The position numbers and the translations under genes were made by a program. A stretch of DNA of 64,000 nt from Nibricoccus aquaticus. Lineage in GTDB: Bacteria > Verrucomicrobiota > Verrucomicrobiia > Opitutales > Opitutaceae. The notes below the pieces were generated by a model, which worked only from the letters and a program-made list of their open reading frames with translations, had not been told where the DNA came from and did no database searches. The DNA is taken from assembly GCF_002310495.1 (NCBI RefSeq), contig NZ_CP023344.1, forward strand, positions 4,047,501 to 4,111,500. The letters run 5' to 3'. Positions 1 to 9,032 of this stretch are shown one piece after another. Position 1 is the first letter of the stretch; each line of letters opens with the position of its first letter.

Positions 1-784
1 AAGAATGAGCATCGCAACGGCCAGAGTTAAAGTCCTTGGCCTCGCTTGGCCGAACGAAACGATGGTAAAGTCTCCCAGAGAAAATCCCGCACATTTGCCA
101 TACCTCCTCGTCTTTTAACGTAGCAAGCAATGCTCCGAAGACTTGGCCTAGGAAACGGTTTACTGAGTCAAAGTACTTTGTGAGTTCGGCGAAAATATCC
201 GATATGTATCTGAGTTTTGCTTCATCCCTAATCGCGTCATGAAAGTACATGACTAAGCCAGTCTCACGATTCAGGTGGCAATTTCCGGGGCCGATATGGG
301 CAAGTGCATCTCTTAATTCGCGAAGTCCGTGATACCACTTCGCGTCACAGAACGCGGCGCGGATTGGTTCGGGAGTTCGCGGATCTAGCTTTCCTGCGGC
401 TGCTGTGTTGAACGTTTTGCGGGTTGATTCAGGAAATCCTTGGAAGCCTTGAGAACCAAATATGTGGGTAACGATCTTCCTGCCTGCGTCTATTGATGCA
501 TATAGCGAAGTGATTGTAGCCTCAATCACAGCGGTGACCTCGCTGGACCGCGAAGATTGCGAGAATCCTTTTTGATCTAACTCCTCAAGATCAGCCTTCA
601 TCGAAGGCACCATAGATTCTGCGATTCGTCTCAGCGTATCAGCACGCCGAAAATGAGCTGTTGTGCCTGCGACGCATCCCTGAATTCTCGGTGGAAACGT
701 ATAAGTTTTCCCGCAGAAGTGTGCGAACCGTTCAACGGCTCCCCAGTTCTCAGGAGAGAAATGGATAACCGTTGGAAGATTCAT
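1..784 (-). CDS. HEPN-like hypothetical protein, 3' end off the window
   Basis: An open frame runs uninterrupted on the minus strand from an ATG at 784 to the left edge (261 codons, no stop seen), so the C-terminus is missing. The visible protein is mostly helical. Residues 158-163 read RDALAH, preceded by WYHGLREL. An Arg followed by a polar residue and a His four residues later is the RX4-6H signature of HEPN domains, known from toxin, RNase and defence proteins. The rest of the sequence is not recognised. The start lies 14 bases after the topB stop, so it could be cotranscribed with topB. Base composition is visibly less GC-rich than in the neighbours, and codons such as AGA, TTA, ATA and CTA are common, which suggests acquired DNA. 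The HEPN assignment rests on one motif; the reading frame itself is well supported. Confidence 0.7.
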   Translation of the reverse strand, partial: MNLPTVIHFSPENWGAVERFAHFCGKTYTFPPRIQGCVAGTTAHFRRADTLRRIAESMVPSMKADLEELDQKGFSQSSRSSEVTAVIEATITSLYASIDAGRKIVTHIFGSQGFQGFPESTRKTFNTAAAGKLDPRTPEPIRAAFCDAKWYHGLRELRDALAHIGPGNCHLNRETGLVMYFHDAIRDEAKLRYISDIFAELTKYFDSVNRFLGQVFGALLATLKDEEVWQMCGIFSGRLYHRFVRPSEAKDFNSGRCDAHS

Positions 785-798
785 GGCGGCTACACTAC

Positions 799-3615
799 TT
801 ACCTTGGCGGGAATTCGAAGTCGGCTTTCTTTTTGTCTTTGGAGAGGACGAGGTAGGCGCTGAAGGTTGAACCGCGTTTCGAGACGAAGCCGTCGATGAG
901 GTTGGTTTTGCCGTCTTCGCCGAGGAGTTGCTGGACTTCGCTCGCGGGGATTTCTTTTCCTAGGAGCGTTTTCTTTAATTCGAAAACCGCGCGCGGGGCG
1001 TTGTCGGCGCCGCTGGGTTTGGCGACGACGTAGGATTCGTCGGTTTCGTAGAGGTCGGCGTCGTGGGCTTTGCTGGTGCCGAGTTTCTTCGCTTTGGAAA
1101 TGTCGAGCGGGGCCTTGGCTTTGCGGGCGATGGGCTTGCCGTCTTTGCCGACTTTCGGGGCGCGGGGCGGGAATTCCCAGTTGATCTTCGCGCCGTTGCG
1201 CAGGAGGTAGGCGTCGAAGGGGCGGCCTTTTTTGGAGGTGAAGCCTTTGATGAGGTCAGACTTTCCTTCGCTCACCATCTTGATGGCGTCTTCGCGGGTG
1301 ATGGCTTTCTGGCACATCAGGCGGCCGACGCTGAAGGCCTGCGTCCAGGCGCCGTCTTGTTTCTCGCGGAGGACGTAGCTGGTGGGCGCTTCACAGAGTT
1401 CGGCGCCGGTCTTCGGGTCGGTCCAGAAGGGCGTGAGTTCGTTGATCTCGAACTTGTTTCCGAAATCGAGTTCGACCTTCCGCTTGCCCTCATTTTTGAC
1501 GTCGTCGACGAGGCGGAGTTTGGCGGGGAAACGGTTGCCGGTGCGCGGCGACACGAAGCCATCGAGCGGGCCGATCTCGCCGACGGTGACGAGTTCGCGG
1601 ATCTCGGTTTCTTCGAGTTTGCGGCCGGTGACGACTTTGTAGACGGCGAGGACGCCGTCCTGGGATTTGTAGGCGCGCAGGGTTTCGAGCATGGGTTTGC
1701 CGTCGGTCGGCGAGACGATGTCGGTGACGCGGGAGTTGGATTCGTCTTCCTCGAAGTTTTTGGTGCGGTCGACGATGCCTTTGGTGACCTCGACGATCTC
1801 GTCCATGAACTTCGGACGGGCGTATTTGTTATGCTCCATCAGGCGGAGCTTGTGTTCCCACTGGCCGGTCATGTCGGGCTTGGTGAGGGCCTCGGCTTTG
1901 ACGGCGACGAGGAACTCGAGGAGCGACTCGGCCTTCGGTGTGGGGGCGAGGTCGCGCTGCACGCGCTCCATGTATTTCTGATTGATGAGGCCGTCGATCG
2001 TGTCGGCACGGGTGGCGGGCGTGCCGAGACCGCGTTCCTTCATGGCCTCGGCCATCTCTTCGTCGTCGACGAGTTTGCCGGCGCCTTCCATGGCGGAGAG
2101 GAGCGTGGCTTCGGTGTAGCGTGGTGGCGGCTTGGTGAACTCGGCGTGGAGCTCGGCGGAAACGGTTTTCGCTTTCGGCGGCTGGCCGTCGGCGTTGTCG
2201 ACGGGCGGGAGGGATTTGCCGTCGGAGGCGCCGGATTCGTCTTCGACGACGGACTTGCCGTAGACGGCGAGCCAGCCGGGAGCGGTGAGGACTTTGCCCT
2301 CGGTTTTGAATTGGTGAACGCTCGCAACGGTGCTGATGCGCGTGGTGATATCGAACTCGGCGGCGGGGTAGAACGCGGCGACGAAACGGCGGGCGATCAT
2401 GTCGTAAACCTTGGCCTCCATCTCATCGAGGTTCTTCATTTCGGAACCGGTCGGGATGATCGCAAAGTGGTCGGAGATCTGGGCGTTGTTGAAGATGCGC
2501 TTGTTGGGGCGCAGCCAGCCTTCGGCCAAAACTTTCTGGCCGTGCGCGGCGAGATCGCCGTCGAGCGAGCCGAGCGTGGCGCGACAGGTTGGGATGTAAT
2601 CCTCCGGGAGCGCGCGCGAATCGGTACGCGGGTAGGTGATCATCTTGTGGCGCTCGTAGAGGGCTTGCGCGATCTGGAGCGTGCGGCGGGCGGAGAGGCC
2701 GAAGCGGTTGTTGGCCTCGCGCTGGAGCGTCGTGAGATCGTAGAGACGCGGGGAGGCCTGCGTGGAGGATTTCTTTTCCTCGGTGACGACGGCGGGCGGC
2801 TGGCCCTGGCAGGCGGCGAGGACGGCTTCGGCGGCGGCTTGTTCCCAGATGCGGTCGATGCGGTCGTGGTCGTCGCCCTCTGCTTTCTTAAAGGACGGAC
2901 GCTGATAAACGCCTTCGTAGTTACCCTTGGTGACGGCGAAGTTGGCGGTGATGCGCCAGTAGGCGCGGGGCTTGAAGCCGCGGATTTCGAGTTCGCGCGC
3001 GACGACGATGGCGAGCGTGGGCGTCTGCACGCGGCCGACAGAGGCGACATTGCCTGCGCGGGAGCCGAACATGCGCTTGGTGAGGGCGCGGGTGCCGTTG
3101 ATGCCGATGAGCCAGTCGGACTCGGAGCGGCAGCGGGCGGCGTCGCCGAGGCCGGCCATTTCCTCGGAGGTGCGGAGATTTTCGAACGCCTTCTTAATAC
3201 CGTCGGTCGTCATCGTCTGCATCCAGGCGCGTTTCACCGGGAGCTTGGATTTCGAGAGGAGATAGAGATTGGCGAAGATGAGCTCACCCTCGCGCCCGGC
3301 GTCGCAGGCGTTGATGACCTGATCGACGTCTTTGCGGGCGAGGAGTTTTTTGAGGGAGTTGTAGCGCTCCTTGGAGTCCTCGATGGGCTTTAGTTCAAAT
3401 TTCTCGGGGATGATCGGGAGGGTTTCGAGGCGCCAGAAACCGTATTTCTTCTTATCGATATCCTCGGGCATGAGGAGCTCCACCACGTGACCGACGGCGG
3501 AGGAGATGACGTAGTCGTCGTTTTCGTAGTGCTCGCCCTTTTTAGGAACTTTGCCGAGAGCGCGGGCCAGATCGGCCGCCACCGATGGCTTTTCCGCGAT
3601 GATGAGAGACTTCAT
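799..3615 (-). CDS. topB: DNA topoisomerase III (type IA)
   Basis: Type IA topoisomerase that cuts one DNA strand through a 5'-phosphotyrosine and passes the other through, acting in decatenation and recombination. The N-terminal TOPRIM domain begins MKSLIIAEKPS, and its acidic motif is DAGREGELIF near residue 105. The strand-passage core contains SVGRVQTPT near residue 193. The catalytic tyrosine is Tyr328 in MITYPRTDSR. The C-terminal part carries at least two Topo_C-type repeats, seen as GFTSKKGRPFDAYL and GFVSKRGSTFSAYL. At 938 residues it is longer than E. coli TopB (about 650) because of these repeats. The start is the first ATG after a non-coding divergent region. No Shine-Dalgarno is visible. 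Confidence 0.93.
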   Translation of the reverse strand: MKSLIIAEKPSVAADLARALGKVPKKGEHYENDDYVISSAVGHVVELLMPEDIDKKKYGFWRLETLPIIPEKFELKPIEDSKERYNSLKKLLARKDVDQVINACDAGREGELIFANLYLLSKSKLPVKRAWMQTMTTDGIKKAFENLRTSEEMAGLGDAARCRSESDWLIGINGTRALTKRMFGSRAGNVASVGRVQTPTLAIVVARELEIRGFKPRAYWRITANFAVTKGNYEGVYQRPSFKKAEGDDHDRIDRIWEQAAAEAVLAACQGQPPAVVTEEKKSSTQASPRLYDLTTLQREANNRFGLSARRTLQIAQALYERHKMITYPRTDSRALPEDYIPTCRATLGSLDGDLAAHGQKVLAEGWLRPNKRIFNNAQISDHFAIIPTGSEMKNLDEMEAKVYDMIARRFVAAFYPAAEFDITTRISTVASVHQFKTEGKVLTAPGWLAVYGKSVVEDESGASDGKSLPPVDNADGQPPKAKTVSAELHAEFTKPPPRYTEATLLSAMEGAGKLVDDEEMAEAMKERGLGTPATRADTIDGLINQKYMERVQRDLAPTPKAESLLEFLVAVKAEALTKPDMTGQWEHKLRLMEHNKYARPKFMDEIVEVTKGIVDRTKNFEEDESNSRVTDIVSPTDGKPMLETLRAYKSQDGVLAVYKVVTGRKLEETEIRELVTVGEIGPLDGFVSPRTGNRFPAKLRLVDDVKNEGKRKVELDFGNKFEINELTPFWTDPKTGAELCEAPTSYVLREKQDGAWTQAFSVGRLMCQKAITREDAIKMVSEGKSDLIKGFTSKKGRPFDAYLLRNGAKINWEFPPRAPKVGKDGKPIARKAKAPLDISKAKKLGTSKAHDADLYETDESYVVAKPSGADNAPRAVFELKKTLLGKEIPASEVQQLLGEDGKTNLIDGFVSKRGSTFSAYLVLSKDKKKADFEFPPR

Positions 3616-3701
3616 GTGTTGGCGAGCGGTTAGGGAGCGCGTGCAGCTATTTCAAGGTTTAGTTTCTGCGGACGGCGCGGAGCGTGGGCGGAAATCGGGC
3701 G

Positions 3702-3726
3702 CGGACGACACGGAGGCCGTCCCTCC
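3702..3726. repeat. REP-like intergenic palindrome, copy 1
   Basis: This 25-base element lies between divergent topB and the REC-HDOD gene. Its arms GGACGAC and GGCCGTCC flank a short spacer, so it can fold into a hairpin. A nearly identical copy is at 33970-33994, where the arms are better matched. The similarity continues into a shared CGGAGAA about 10 bases downstream. The element is non-coding in both places. Confidence 0.6.
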
Positions 3727-3888
3727 AGGCGGAGAATTAGAGGATGGCTGGAGGCGGGCGAAATGCGCGTCGGGAGAAAGGGCATTGGCGGCAGGAGTTT
3801 TCGCTCGAAAAATGGGCGAAGCGTTTCGTTGATTTCCCGCTGAAACGTCCTGCTACTGAAAGCGGACCTGTAATCACTTCCCCACGCG

Positions 3889-5739
3889 ATGGCCACCGTA
3901 CTGGTCGTAGAAGACGACAAACTTTCACAACGTATCCTCGGAAAAATCCTGGGCGGGGCGGGTCATGAGATTTTGGTCGCGGAAGGTGTGGCGAAAGCGT
4001 GGGAGCTGCTGCGGGCGCATCCGCTCGTCGATCTGGTGATCCTGGATAATCAGCTCGGCAAGGAGTGGGGCTGGGAGTTTTTGCAAGGGTTGCGCGCGGA
4101 TTTGATTTTCACGGGGCTGCCGGTGGCGGTGTACACGGCGCATACGGAGCGCAGCTCGATCCTGAAGTATGTCGAGCTGGGGGTGCAGGCGATGCTCGTG
4201 AAGCCGTACAAGGGAGAAGTGCTTTTCGAGGAATTGAAGAAAGCCTCGGCGGTGGACTGGACGGGGCGACTGATGGAGCGGCCGGCGGCGGCGTGCGCAC
4301 GGCTGAAGATTTCGGAGAGTGACTATTATAGTACGTTGAGCGCGGCGTCGTCGGCACTGGAGAAGAACATCCAGGCGCTCCGCGAGGCGATCACGGCGAA
4401 GCGCGAGGATCAGGCGCTGCGCGAACCGGTGCAGCAGATTTTTAATCAAAGCTCGGCGCTGGGGATGCCGGTGCTCAAGAGCGTGACGGAAGGGCTGGTG
4501 CGCGGGATCGGCTCGAAGCACAACGCGGCGATCCTGGGCGGGCTGAGGTCGCTGGACTCGTTGTTGATTTTGCTGCGGCAGCGTTCGCTGGAGTACATGC
4601 GGGTGAAGGAAATGTCGGGAGGCGGTGACGCGCCGAAGGTTTTGAAGCGGGTGGTGTCGGCGAACGACGCGGTGGTGCCGGCGGCGGCTTCGCAGGCGGC
4701 GACGTTTTGCCGGAGGACGGCGGGTTCGCCGGTGTGGGCGTACGGAAACGGTTTCACACGGCTGGAGGGGCGTGAGTTATTCGCGAAGGGTGAACTCGGG
4801 CGGCTGGCGGCGGAGTGGGTGACCATGAAGCCGCTGCGCGAGATGGTGGAGGCGCATGCGTTCATCGCGCGGGCTCCGAATGCGGCGATGGACGAGGTGA
4901 TCGGCGCGGTGGAAGAGCTGCCGAAGTTTCGGGAGCTTTATTTGAAGATCGCGGCGCGGCTCGGTGGCGGAACGGTGGATACGGCGCCGCCGGTGGCGAT
5001 CGATAGCGAGCCGCTGGATCGTGAAGCGGAGGCGGAGGCGGAGGCGAAGGCGCAGGCGCTGAGGCACGCACTGGACCGGCTGGGTGTTTACCGGACGATG
5101 GTGCTGGTGGCGGCGGCGCGGGTGGCGAAGGCGTCGCGCGTGAAGTCGCCGCTGGATCTGTCGATGCTGCTGGAGCACACGCTCGCGGTGGCGATTTTGT
5201 CTTACGAAGTAGGGCGGATGCTGCGTTTGCCGGATGAGCATCTGCCGGCGGCGGCGGGGATGGTGCATGACGCGGGCAAGTGGGTGTTCGCGCTGGCGGA
5301 GCCGGGCTTGTATGCGCTGGTGCTGACACTCGCGCATGAAGGCGGACAGGGCGCGGCGCGGGCGGAGCAGGGGATTTTCGGGGCGACGCACGAAGAGGCC
5401 GGGCGGCTCGCGCTCGAGGCGGCTCATGCGCCGGTGTTGTTACTGGACGCGGCGGTGGCGCATGAAGATCTGGCGCGCGTGTCGAAGCCGGAGTCGTCGG
5501 CCGTGGTGTCGTGTTTATTTCTCGCCAATCACCTCGCGTGGGCGGCGGTGGCGGATGAGGCGCACGCGAAGGCGATCCGCGATGAGTTGCTCAAGCCGAC
5601 GAATCAGGTGTGGGCGACGTTGAAGGAGGCGGGCGTGGCGCTGCCGCTGGATATTCCTGAGCTGATCGAGGCGATGGCGCGGGTGTCGAAGACGAGCGCG
5701 TGGATCAGTGGAGAGCTGGCGGAGTGGGCGGCGCGCTGA
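3889..5739 (+). CDS. Response regulator with C-terminal HDOD domain
   Basis: A 616-residue cytoplasmic signalling protein. Residues 1-125 are a receiver domain with the acidic pair at 9-10, phospho-acceptor Asp53 and a Lys in LVKPYKG near 108. The C-terminal domain, from about residue 395, has HDOD features: LLEHTLAVAI, a VHDAGK motif at 459-464, and the following LFG-like segment GIFGATHEEAGRLA. HDOD proteins are usually signalling scaffolds without proven nucleotide hydrolysis. The middle (about 130-300) is helical, and VQQIFNQSSALG at 181-192 is faintly like an HPt domain without its histidine (weak). An Ala/Glu-rich linker (EAEAEAEAKAQA) precedes the HDOD part. It is a single gene, convergent with the next one and separated from it by a hairpin at 5811. 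Confidence 0.8.
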   Translation: MATVLVVEDDKLSQRILGKILGGAGHEILVAEGVAKAWELLRAHPLVDLVILDNQLGKEWGWEFLQGLRADLIFTGLPVAVYTAHTERSSILKYVELGVQAMLVKPYKGEVLFEELKKASAVDWTGRLMERPAAACARLKISESDYYSTLSAASSALEKNIQALREAITAKREDQALREPVQQIFNQSSALGMPVLKSVTEGLVRGIGSKHNAAILGGLRSLDSLLILLRQRSLEYMRVKEMSGGGDAPKVLKRVVSANDAVVPAAASQAATFCRRTAGSPVWAYGNGFTRLEGRELFAKGELGRLAAEWVTMKPLREMVEAHAFIARAPNAAMDEVIGAVEELPKFRELYLKIAARLGGGTVDTAPPVAIDSEPLDREAEAEAEAKAQALRHALDRLGVYRTMVLVAAARVAKASRVKSPLDLSMLLEHTLAVAILSYEVGRMLRLPDEHLPAAAGMVHDAGKWVFALAEPGLYALVLTLAHEGGQGAARAEQGIFGATHEEAGRLALEAAHAPVLLLDAAVAHEDLARVSKPESSAVVSCLFLANHLAWAAVADEAHAKAIRDELLKPTNQVWATLKEAGVALPLDIPELIEAMARVSKTSAWISGELAEWAAR

Positions 5740-5810
5740 GCGGGCGAACCGTGAGGAGCGAGCGTGGTGAGGAGTAAGCGCGGGAAGCAGTGAATGCGGA
5801 GTCAGGGGTG

Positions 5811-5829
5811 CGGCACTTGATAAGTGCCG
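5811..5829. terminator. Perfect hairpin between convergent genes
   Basis: CGGCACTT, a three-base loop and AAGTGCCG form a perfect 8-bp stem in the gap between a plus-strand and a minus-strand gene. There is no clear T-run, so it is either a weak bidirectional terminator or a dispersed palindromic repeat. Confidence 0.45.
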
Positions 5830-5839
5830 GTCAGGGAGA

Positions 5840-6460
5840 TCAGGCGGGGGGCTGGATGAGCTGAAGCGCGCTTTGCGTGAGGCGCCAGTTGAGGAGGTAG
5901 TCGATGGCGACGAATTGGTGCGCGATGACAATGAACCAGAAGACGACGAGGAAGGAGAGCTTGGAGCATTTGTGCTGGAGGCGGCGTTGAGCGATGAATG
6001 CGCCGGGCCAGCCTCCGATGAGCTCGAAGAGATGGAGTTTACTCTCGGCGGTGCGCCAGCCGCCGGAGCGGGCCTGGTTTTTATCCCACCAGTAGATGAC
6101 GTAAGTCGCCGCGGAGAGGACGACGGCGGTGATGATGAGGAGAAGCGCGTCGAAGCGGAGGGAGAGGCGGTGGAGCGCGAGGGCGGGAGCGACGAGGAGG
6201 AGCAGCAGGGCGAACCACTGCTTTTTTTTGAGGCGGCTGGTGGTGCTGGTGATGAGGGCTTGTTGGGCGCAGGTGCGGCCGGTGACATCCTGGCCGACGA
6301 TGAAGGTGACGGTGTCGCCGGGCTCGGGGACTTTGCGGTGGGCGGCGAAGTCGCGGTGATGAATAAAAATGCGGTGCGTGCCGTCGTGGAGAAAGCCGAA
6401 GCCCTTTTTTTTGTCCCACTCGATGATGCGGCCGGATTTTTGGGCGGGAGTGTCATTCAT
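5840..6460 (-). CDS. Cold-shock-like domain fused to DUF1294 membrane domain
   Basis: A 206-residue protein in two parts. Residues 1-70 resemble a cold-shock/OB fold, with KSGRIIEWDKKKGFGFL and IFIHHRDF corresponding to the RNP-type motifs that bind single-stranded nucleic acid. Residues about 80-200 are hydrophobic and carry the DUF1294 pattern: two membrane segments, then YWWDKNQA, then SKLHLFELIGGWPGAF, then two further hydrophobic stretches. CSD-DUF1294 fusions are known in bacteria; their role is not established. The start overlaps the end of the upstream minus-strand gene by 8 bases, indicating translational coupling. Confidence 0.82.
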   Translation of the reverse strand: MNDTPAQKSGRIIEWDKKKGFGFLHDGTHRIFIHHRDFAAHRKVPEPGDTVTFIVGQDVTGRTCAQQALITSTTSRLKKKQWFALLLLLVAPALALHRLSLRFDALLLIITAVVLSAATYVIYWWDKNQARSGGWRTAESKLHLFELIGGWPGAFIAQRRLQHKCSKLSFLVVFWFIVIAHQFVAIDYLLNWRLTQSALQLIQPPA

Positions 6461-6989
6461 GAGTTTGGCGTGCGGGATTTTTAGAGGCGGCGTTGAGTTG
6501 TCGCAGACGGGCCTGCATGGATTTGGCGGGATCTTTTCGGGCGGCGGCGAAGAGGGCGGCGATGGTTTTGCGATGATGAGGGCCGGTGAAGCGTGAGAGC
6601 ACAGTCAGTGCCCAGGCGCGAACGATGACGCGGCGATCGCGGAAGCAGTCGGCGAGGAAGGGGGCGGTGTCGTCCTCGTTTTCGCGCGGGCAGCCGGTAA
6701 TCGCGAGGAGCTGACAGGCGAGGAGGCGGGAGAGCCAGTGTTCGGAAAAGGCGTCGGTGTGGCGGAGGATTTTTGCGATGTGCTCCGGGGAGAGGCCGCG
6801 GTCCTTGGCGATCATGCGCAGGAGGCCAAGGGGGCGGCAGACGTGGGGCGGATCGAGGAGCGTGAGCGTGCGGATGAGTTCGTCGGCGACGTTTTCGCGC
6901 GTGGCGAAGGCGGCGTGGATTTCGCCGAGCTGGGCGGCGGTGAGGCGCGGGCGGGAGAGGATCGGCGTGAGCTCGGACATGGGCTGCAC
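6453..6989 (-). CDS. Hypothetical helical (HEAT-like) protein
   Basis: A 178-residue protein I do not recognise. It is predominantly amphipathic helix. Segments such as RVIVRAWALTVLSRF and WLSRLLACQLLAI look like HEAT-type repeats (weak inference). There is no signal peptide or membrane segment. The frame opens with GTG at 6989, and an ATG three codons later (6980) is an equally plausible start. Neither has a Shine-Dalgarno. It lies 10 bases downstream of proC and overlaps the cold-shock/DUF1294 gene, so it probably belongs to the same minus-strand transcript. Confidence 0.6.
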   Translation of the reverse strand: MQPMSELTPILSRPRLTAAQLGEIHAAFATRENVADELIRTLTLLDPPHVCRPLGLLRMIAKDRGLSPEHIAKILRHTDAFSEHWLSRLLACQLLAITGCPRENEDDTAPFLADCFRDRRVIVRAWALTVLSRFTGPHHRKTIAALFAAARKDPAKSMQARLRQLNAASKNPARQTHE

Positions 6990-6999
6990 GCTGCGGCGC

Positions 7000-7800
7000 T
7001 CAGTCGCGGGAGAGTTCTTCGGAGCGGGCCTTGGCGGCGGCGACGGTTTCGTGGATGAGGCCGCGAAAATCGCGGGCTTCCATGCGCATGAGGCCGGCGT
7101 AGGTGGTGCCGTTGGGCGAGGTGACCTGATTGCGGAGATCTTCTGCGGAGGCCGTGGATTGGGCCATGAGTTTGGCGGCGCCGAGGATCGTCTCGACGGC
7201 GAGCCGGTAGGCGGCTTCGCGACTCAGGCCGGCGGATACACCCGCTTCGCGGAGGGCGGCGGCGAATTCGAAGACGTAGGCAGGGCCGGAGCCGCTGACG
7301 GCGGTGACGGCGTCGAGTTGGGATTCTTCGACGGCGACGGTTTTGCCCATCGCGCCGAGGATTTCATCGACGAGCGACTGGTCGGCGGGAGAGAGCGGAT
7401 GAAGCGCGTTCCAGCCGGTGATGCCCGCGCCGATCTGGCCGGGAGTGTTGGGCATGGAGCGGACAAGGTTGCGGGCCTTGGGGAAAACCTGGGAGAGGCG
7501 GGCGAGTTTTTTTCCGGCGAGGACGGAGAGGACGAGTTTGCCGGCGGTGAGTTCGGCGAGGCGCGGGTCGAGTCCGGCGAGTTGTTGAGGTTTGCAGGAG
7601 AGGACGAGGGCGTCGGCGTCGCGGAGAAGTGCGGCGAGATCGGTGGTGGCGATAATGCCAGTGCGAGCGGAGAGAGTGTCGGCAGTTTTGCCGGAGCCGC
7701 TGAGGCAGATGAGGGCGGAAGGCGCGGTGCCTTTGGAGAGGAGGCCGTCGACCATGGCGGAGGCCATGCGACCGGCGCCGAGGAAGGCGATCTTGCTCAT
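7000..7800 (-). CDS. proC: Pyrroline-5-carboxylate reductase
   Basis: Catalyses the last step of proline synthesis, the NAD(P)H-dependent reduction of 1-pyrroline-5-carboxylate, in the cytoplasm. The N-terminal Rossmann motif is IAFLGAGRMASAM. The family core is clear: VRSMPNTP, AVSGSGPAYVFEF and the C-terminal QVTSPNGTT segment. At 266 residues the length is normal. Its ATG overlaps the stop of the upstream kinase hybrid by 4 bases, so the two are translationally coupled even though their functions do not obviously match. Confidence 0.95.
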   Translation of the reverse strand: MSKIAFLGAGRMASAMVDGLLSKGTAPSALICLSGSGKTADTLSARTGIIATTDLAALLRDADALVLSCKPQQLAGLDPRLAELTAGKLVLSVLAGKKLARLSQVFPKARNLVRSMPNTPGQIGAGITGWNALHPLSPADQSLVDEILGAMGKTVAVEESQLDAVTAVSGSGPAYVFEFAAALREAGVSAGLSREAAYRLAVETILGAAKLMAQSTASAEDLRNQVTSPNGTTYAGLMRMEARDFRGLIHETVAAAKARSEELSRD

Positions 7801-8942
7801 GGGAAAGGCGGCTCGGTGACAGGCGTTTTGCGGATTTTCTTTTCGAGCGGGTGAGTGAGGACTGCGACGGAGCCGCCGCCGGGGCGGTCGATGACGTTGA
7901 TCTCGCCGCCGAGGTTGCGAAGGGCGTGGCGGGCGACGGTGAGGCCCATGCCGACGCCGACGGTTTCCTTCGTGCTGACGAAGGGCTCGAACATGGTGTC
8001 GCGGATGCGGGCGGCGATGCCTGTGCCACGATCTTCGATACGGATCTCCACGGCGCGCGTGCTGCCGGGCATATCGACGAGTCGTGTGGTGATGGCGATG
8101 GGGCGTTTGCCGGTGGCGTTGTAGCCGTAGCTTTCCCAGGCGTTGATGAGGAGCTTGGCGACGATGTCCTCGAAGATTTCGACGTGGGTCTCGACGGGCT
8201 GGTCGCCGAGGGGGTTGTCGATGGTGACGGGCTCGGTGATCTTGAAATCGTTCTGGTAGCGGTTCACGCCGTCTTCGATGAGGCGCTGGAGGCTGAACTT
8301 TAGCATCGGCGGGCGCGATTTCACGACGAGCGTGCTGAGTTGTTTGATGATATTAACGATGCGCTGGACGGCGTTCTCGACGTGCTCGGCGTTCTTTTTG
8401 ACGAACTCGGGTTTCGTGTGATGGGCCTTGATGAGGTCGAGGTAGCCGAGGACGACGCCAAGGAGATTATTGAGGTTGTGCGCGATACCTTGAGTGACGG
8501 CACCGACGGTGGCGGCGCGGCGGGATTCCTGGAGACGGCGCTGGAGATCGACCATCTCGCGGTTGATGGCGACGAAGCGGAGCTGGGTCTGGACGCGCGC
8601 GAGGGTTTCGTCGAGGTCGATGGGCTTGGTGATGTAATCGACTGCGCCGACGGCGAGACCTTCGAGTTTACTTTCCTTCGAGCTGCGCGCGGTGATGAAG
8701 ATGACGGGGATGGAACGGGTGTCCTCGGTTTCCTGGAGGCGCTGGCAGACTTCCATGCCGTCCATGTCCGGCATCATGACGTCGAGAAGGATGAGGTCGG
8801 GTTTCTCGGCGGGAACGAGATCGAGGGCGTCCTGGCCGGTGTACGCGGCGATGACTTGAATGCCTTCGCGCTCCAGCTTCCGTTTGAGGAGTTGGACGTT
8901 CACGGGCTGGTCGTCGACGACCAGGATTTTAGGCGAACTCAT
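7797..8942 (-). CDS. Receiver domain-histidine kinase hybrid
   Basis: A 381-residue soluble signalling protein with reversed hybrid order: receiver first, kinase second. The receiver has acidic residues 10-11, phospho-acceptor Asp54 and Lys106 in ITKPID. A coiled-coil-like linker (128-145) leads to an H-box, QGIAHNLNNLLG with His155, of the NtrB-like type. The catalytic ATPase domain shows the N-box LLINAWES, the G1 box IEDRGTGI, and MGLTVARHALRNLGG as G2. No membrane segment is present, so input probably arrives by phosphotransfer to Asp54. It is cotranscribed with proC by a 4-base overlap. Confidence 0.88.
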   Translation of the reverse strand: MSSPKILVVDDQPVNVQLLKRKLEREGIQVIAAYTGQDALDLVPAEKPDLILLDVMMPDMDGMEVCQRLQETEDTRSIPVIFITARSSKESKLEGLAVGAVDYITKPIDLDETLARVQTQLRFVAINREMVDLQRRLQESRRAATVGAVTQGIAHNLNNLLGVVLGYLDLIKAHHTKPEFVKKNAEHVENAVQRIVNIIKQLSTLVVKSRPPMLKFSLQRLIEDGVNRYQNDFKITEPVTIDNPLGDQPVETHVEIFEDIVAKLLINAWESYGYNATGKRPIAITTRLVDMPGSTRAVEIRIEDRGTGIAARIRDTMFEPFVSTKETVGVGMGLTVARHALRNLGGEINVIDRPGGGSVAVLTHPLEKKIRKTPVTEPPFP

Positions 8943-9032
8943 GAGTGGGGAAACGTGGTGGAGAAACGCGGGTGCGGCAAGAGGAGCGGTGGAAAACGCG
9001 GAGTCCAGTTAACGGCTCCGCGCGGAGTTTGT

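Noticed and set aside
653-856. Small plus-strand frame near the left edge
   Set aside because: It lies across the topB end and the HEPN-like gene, which explain the region better.
1063-3393. 776-codon open frame antisense to topB
   Set aside because: Gly/Val/Asp/Glu-rich product without motifs; a frame shadow expected opposite a high-GC gene.
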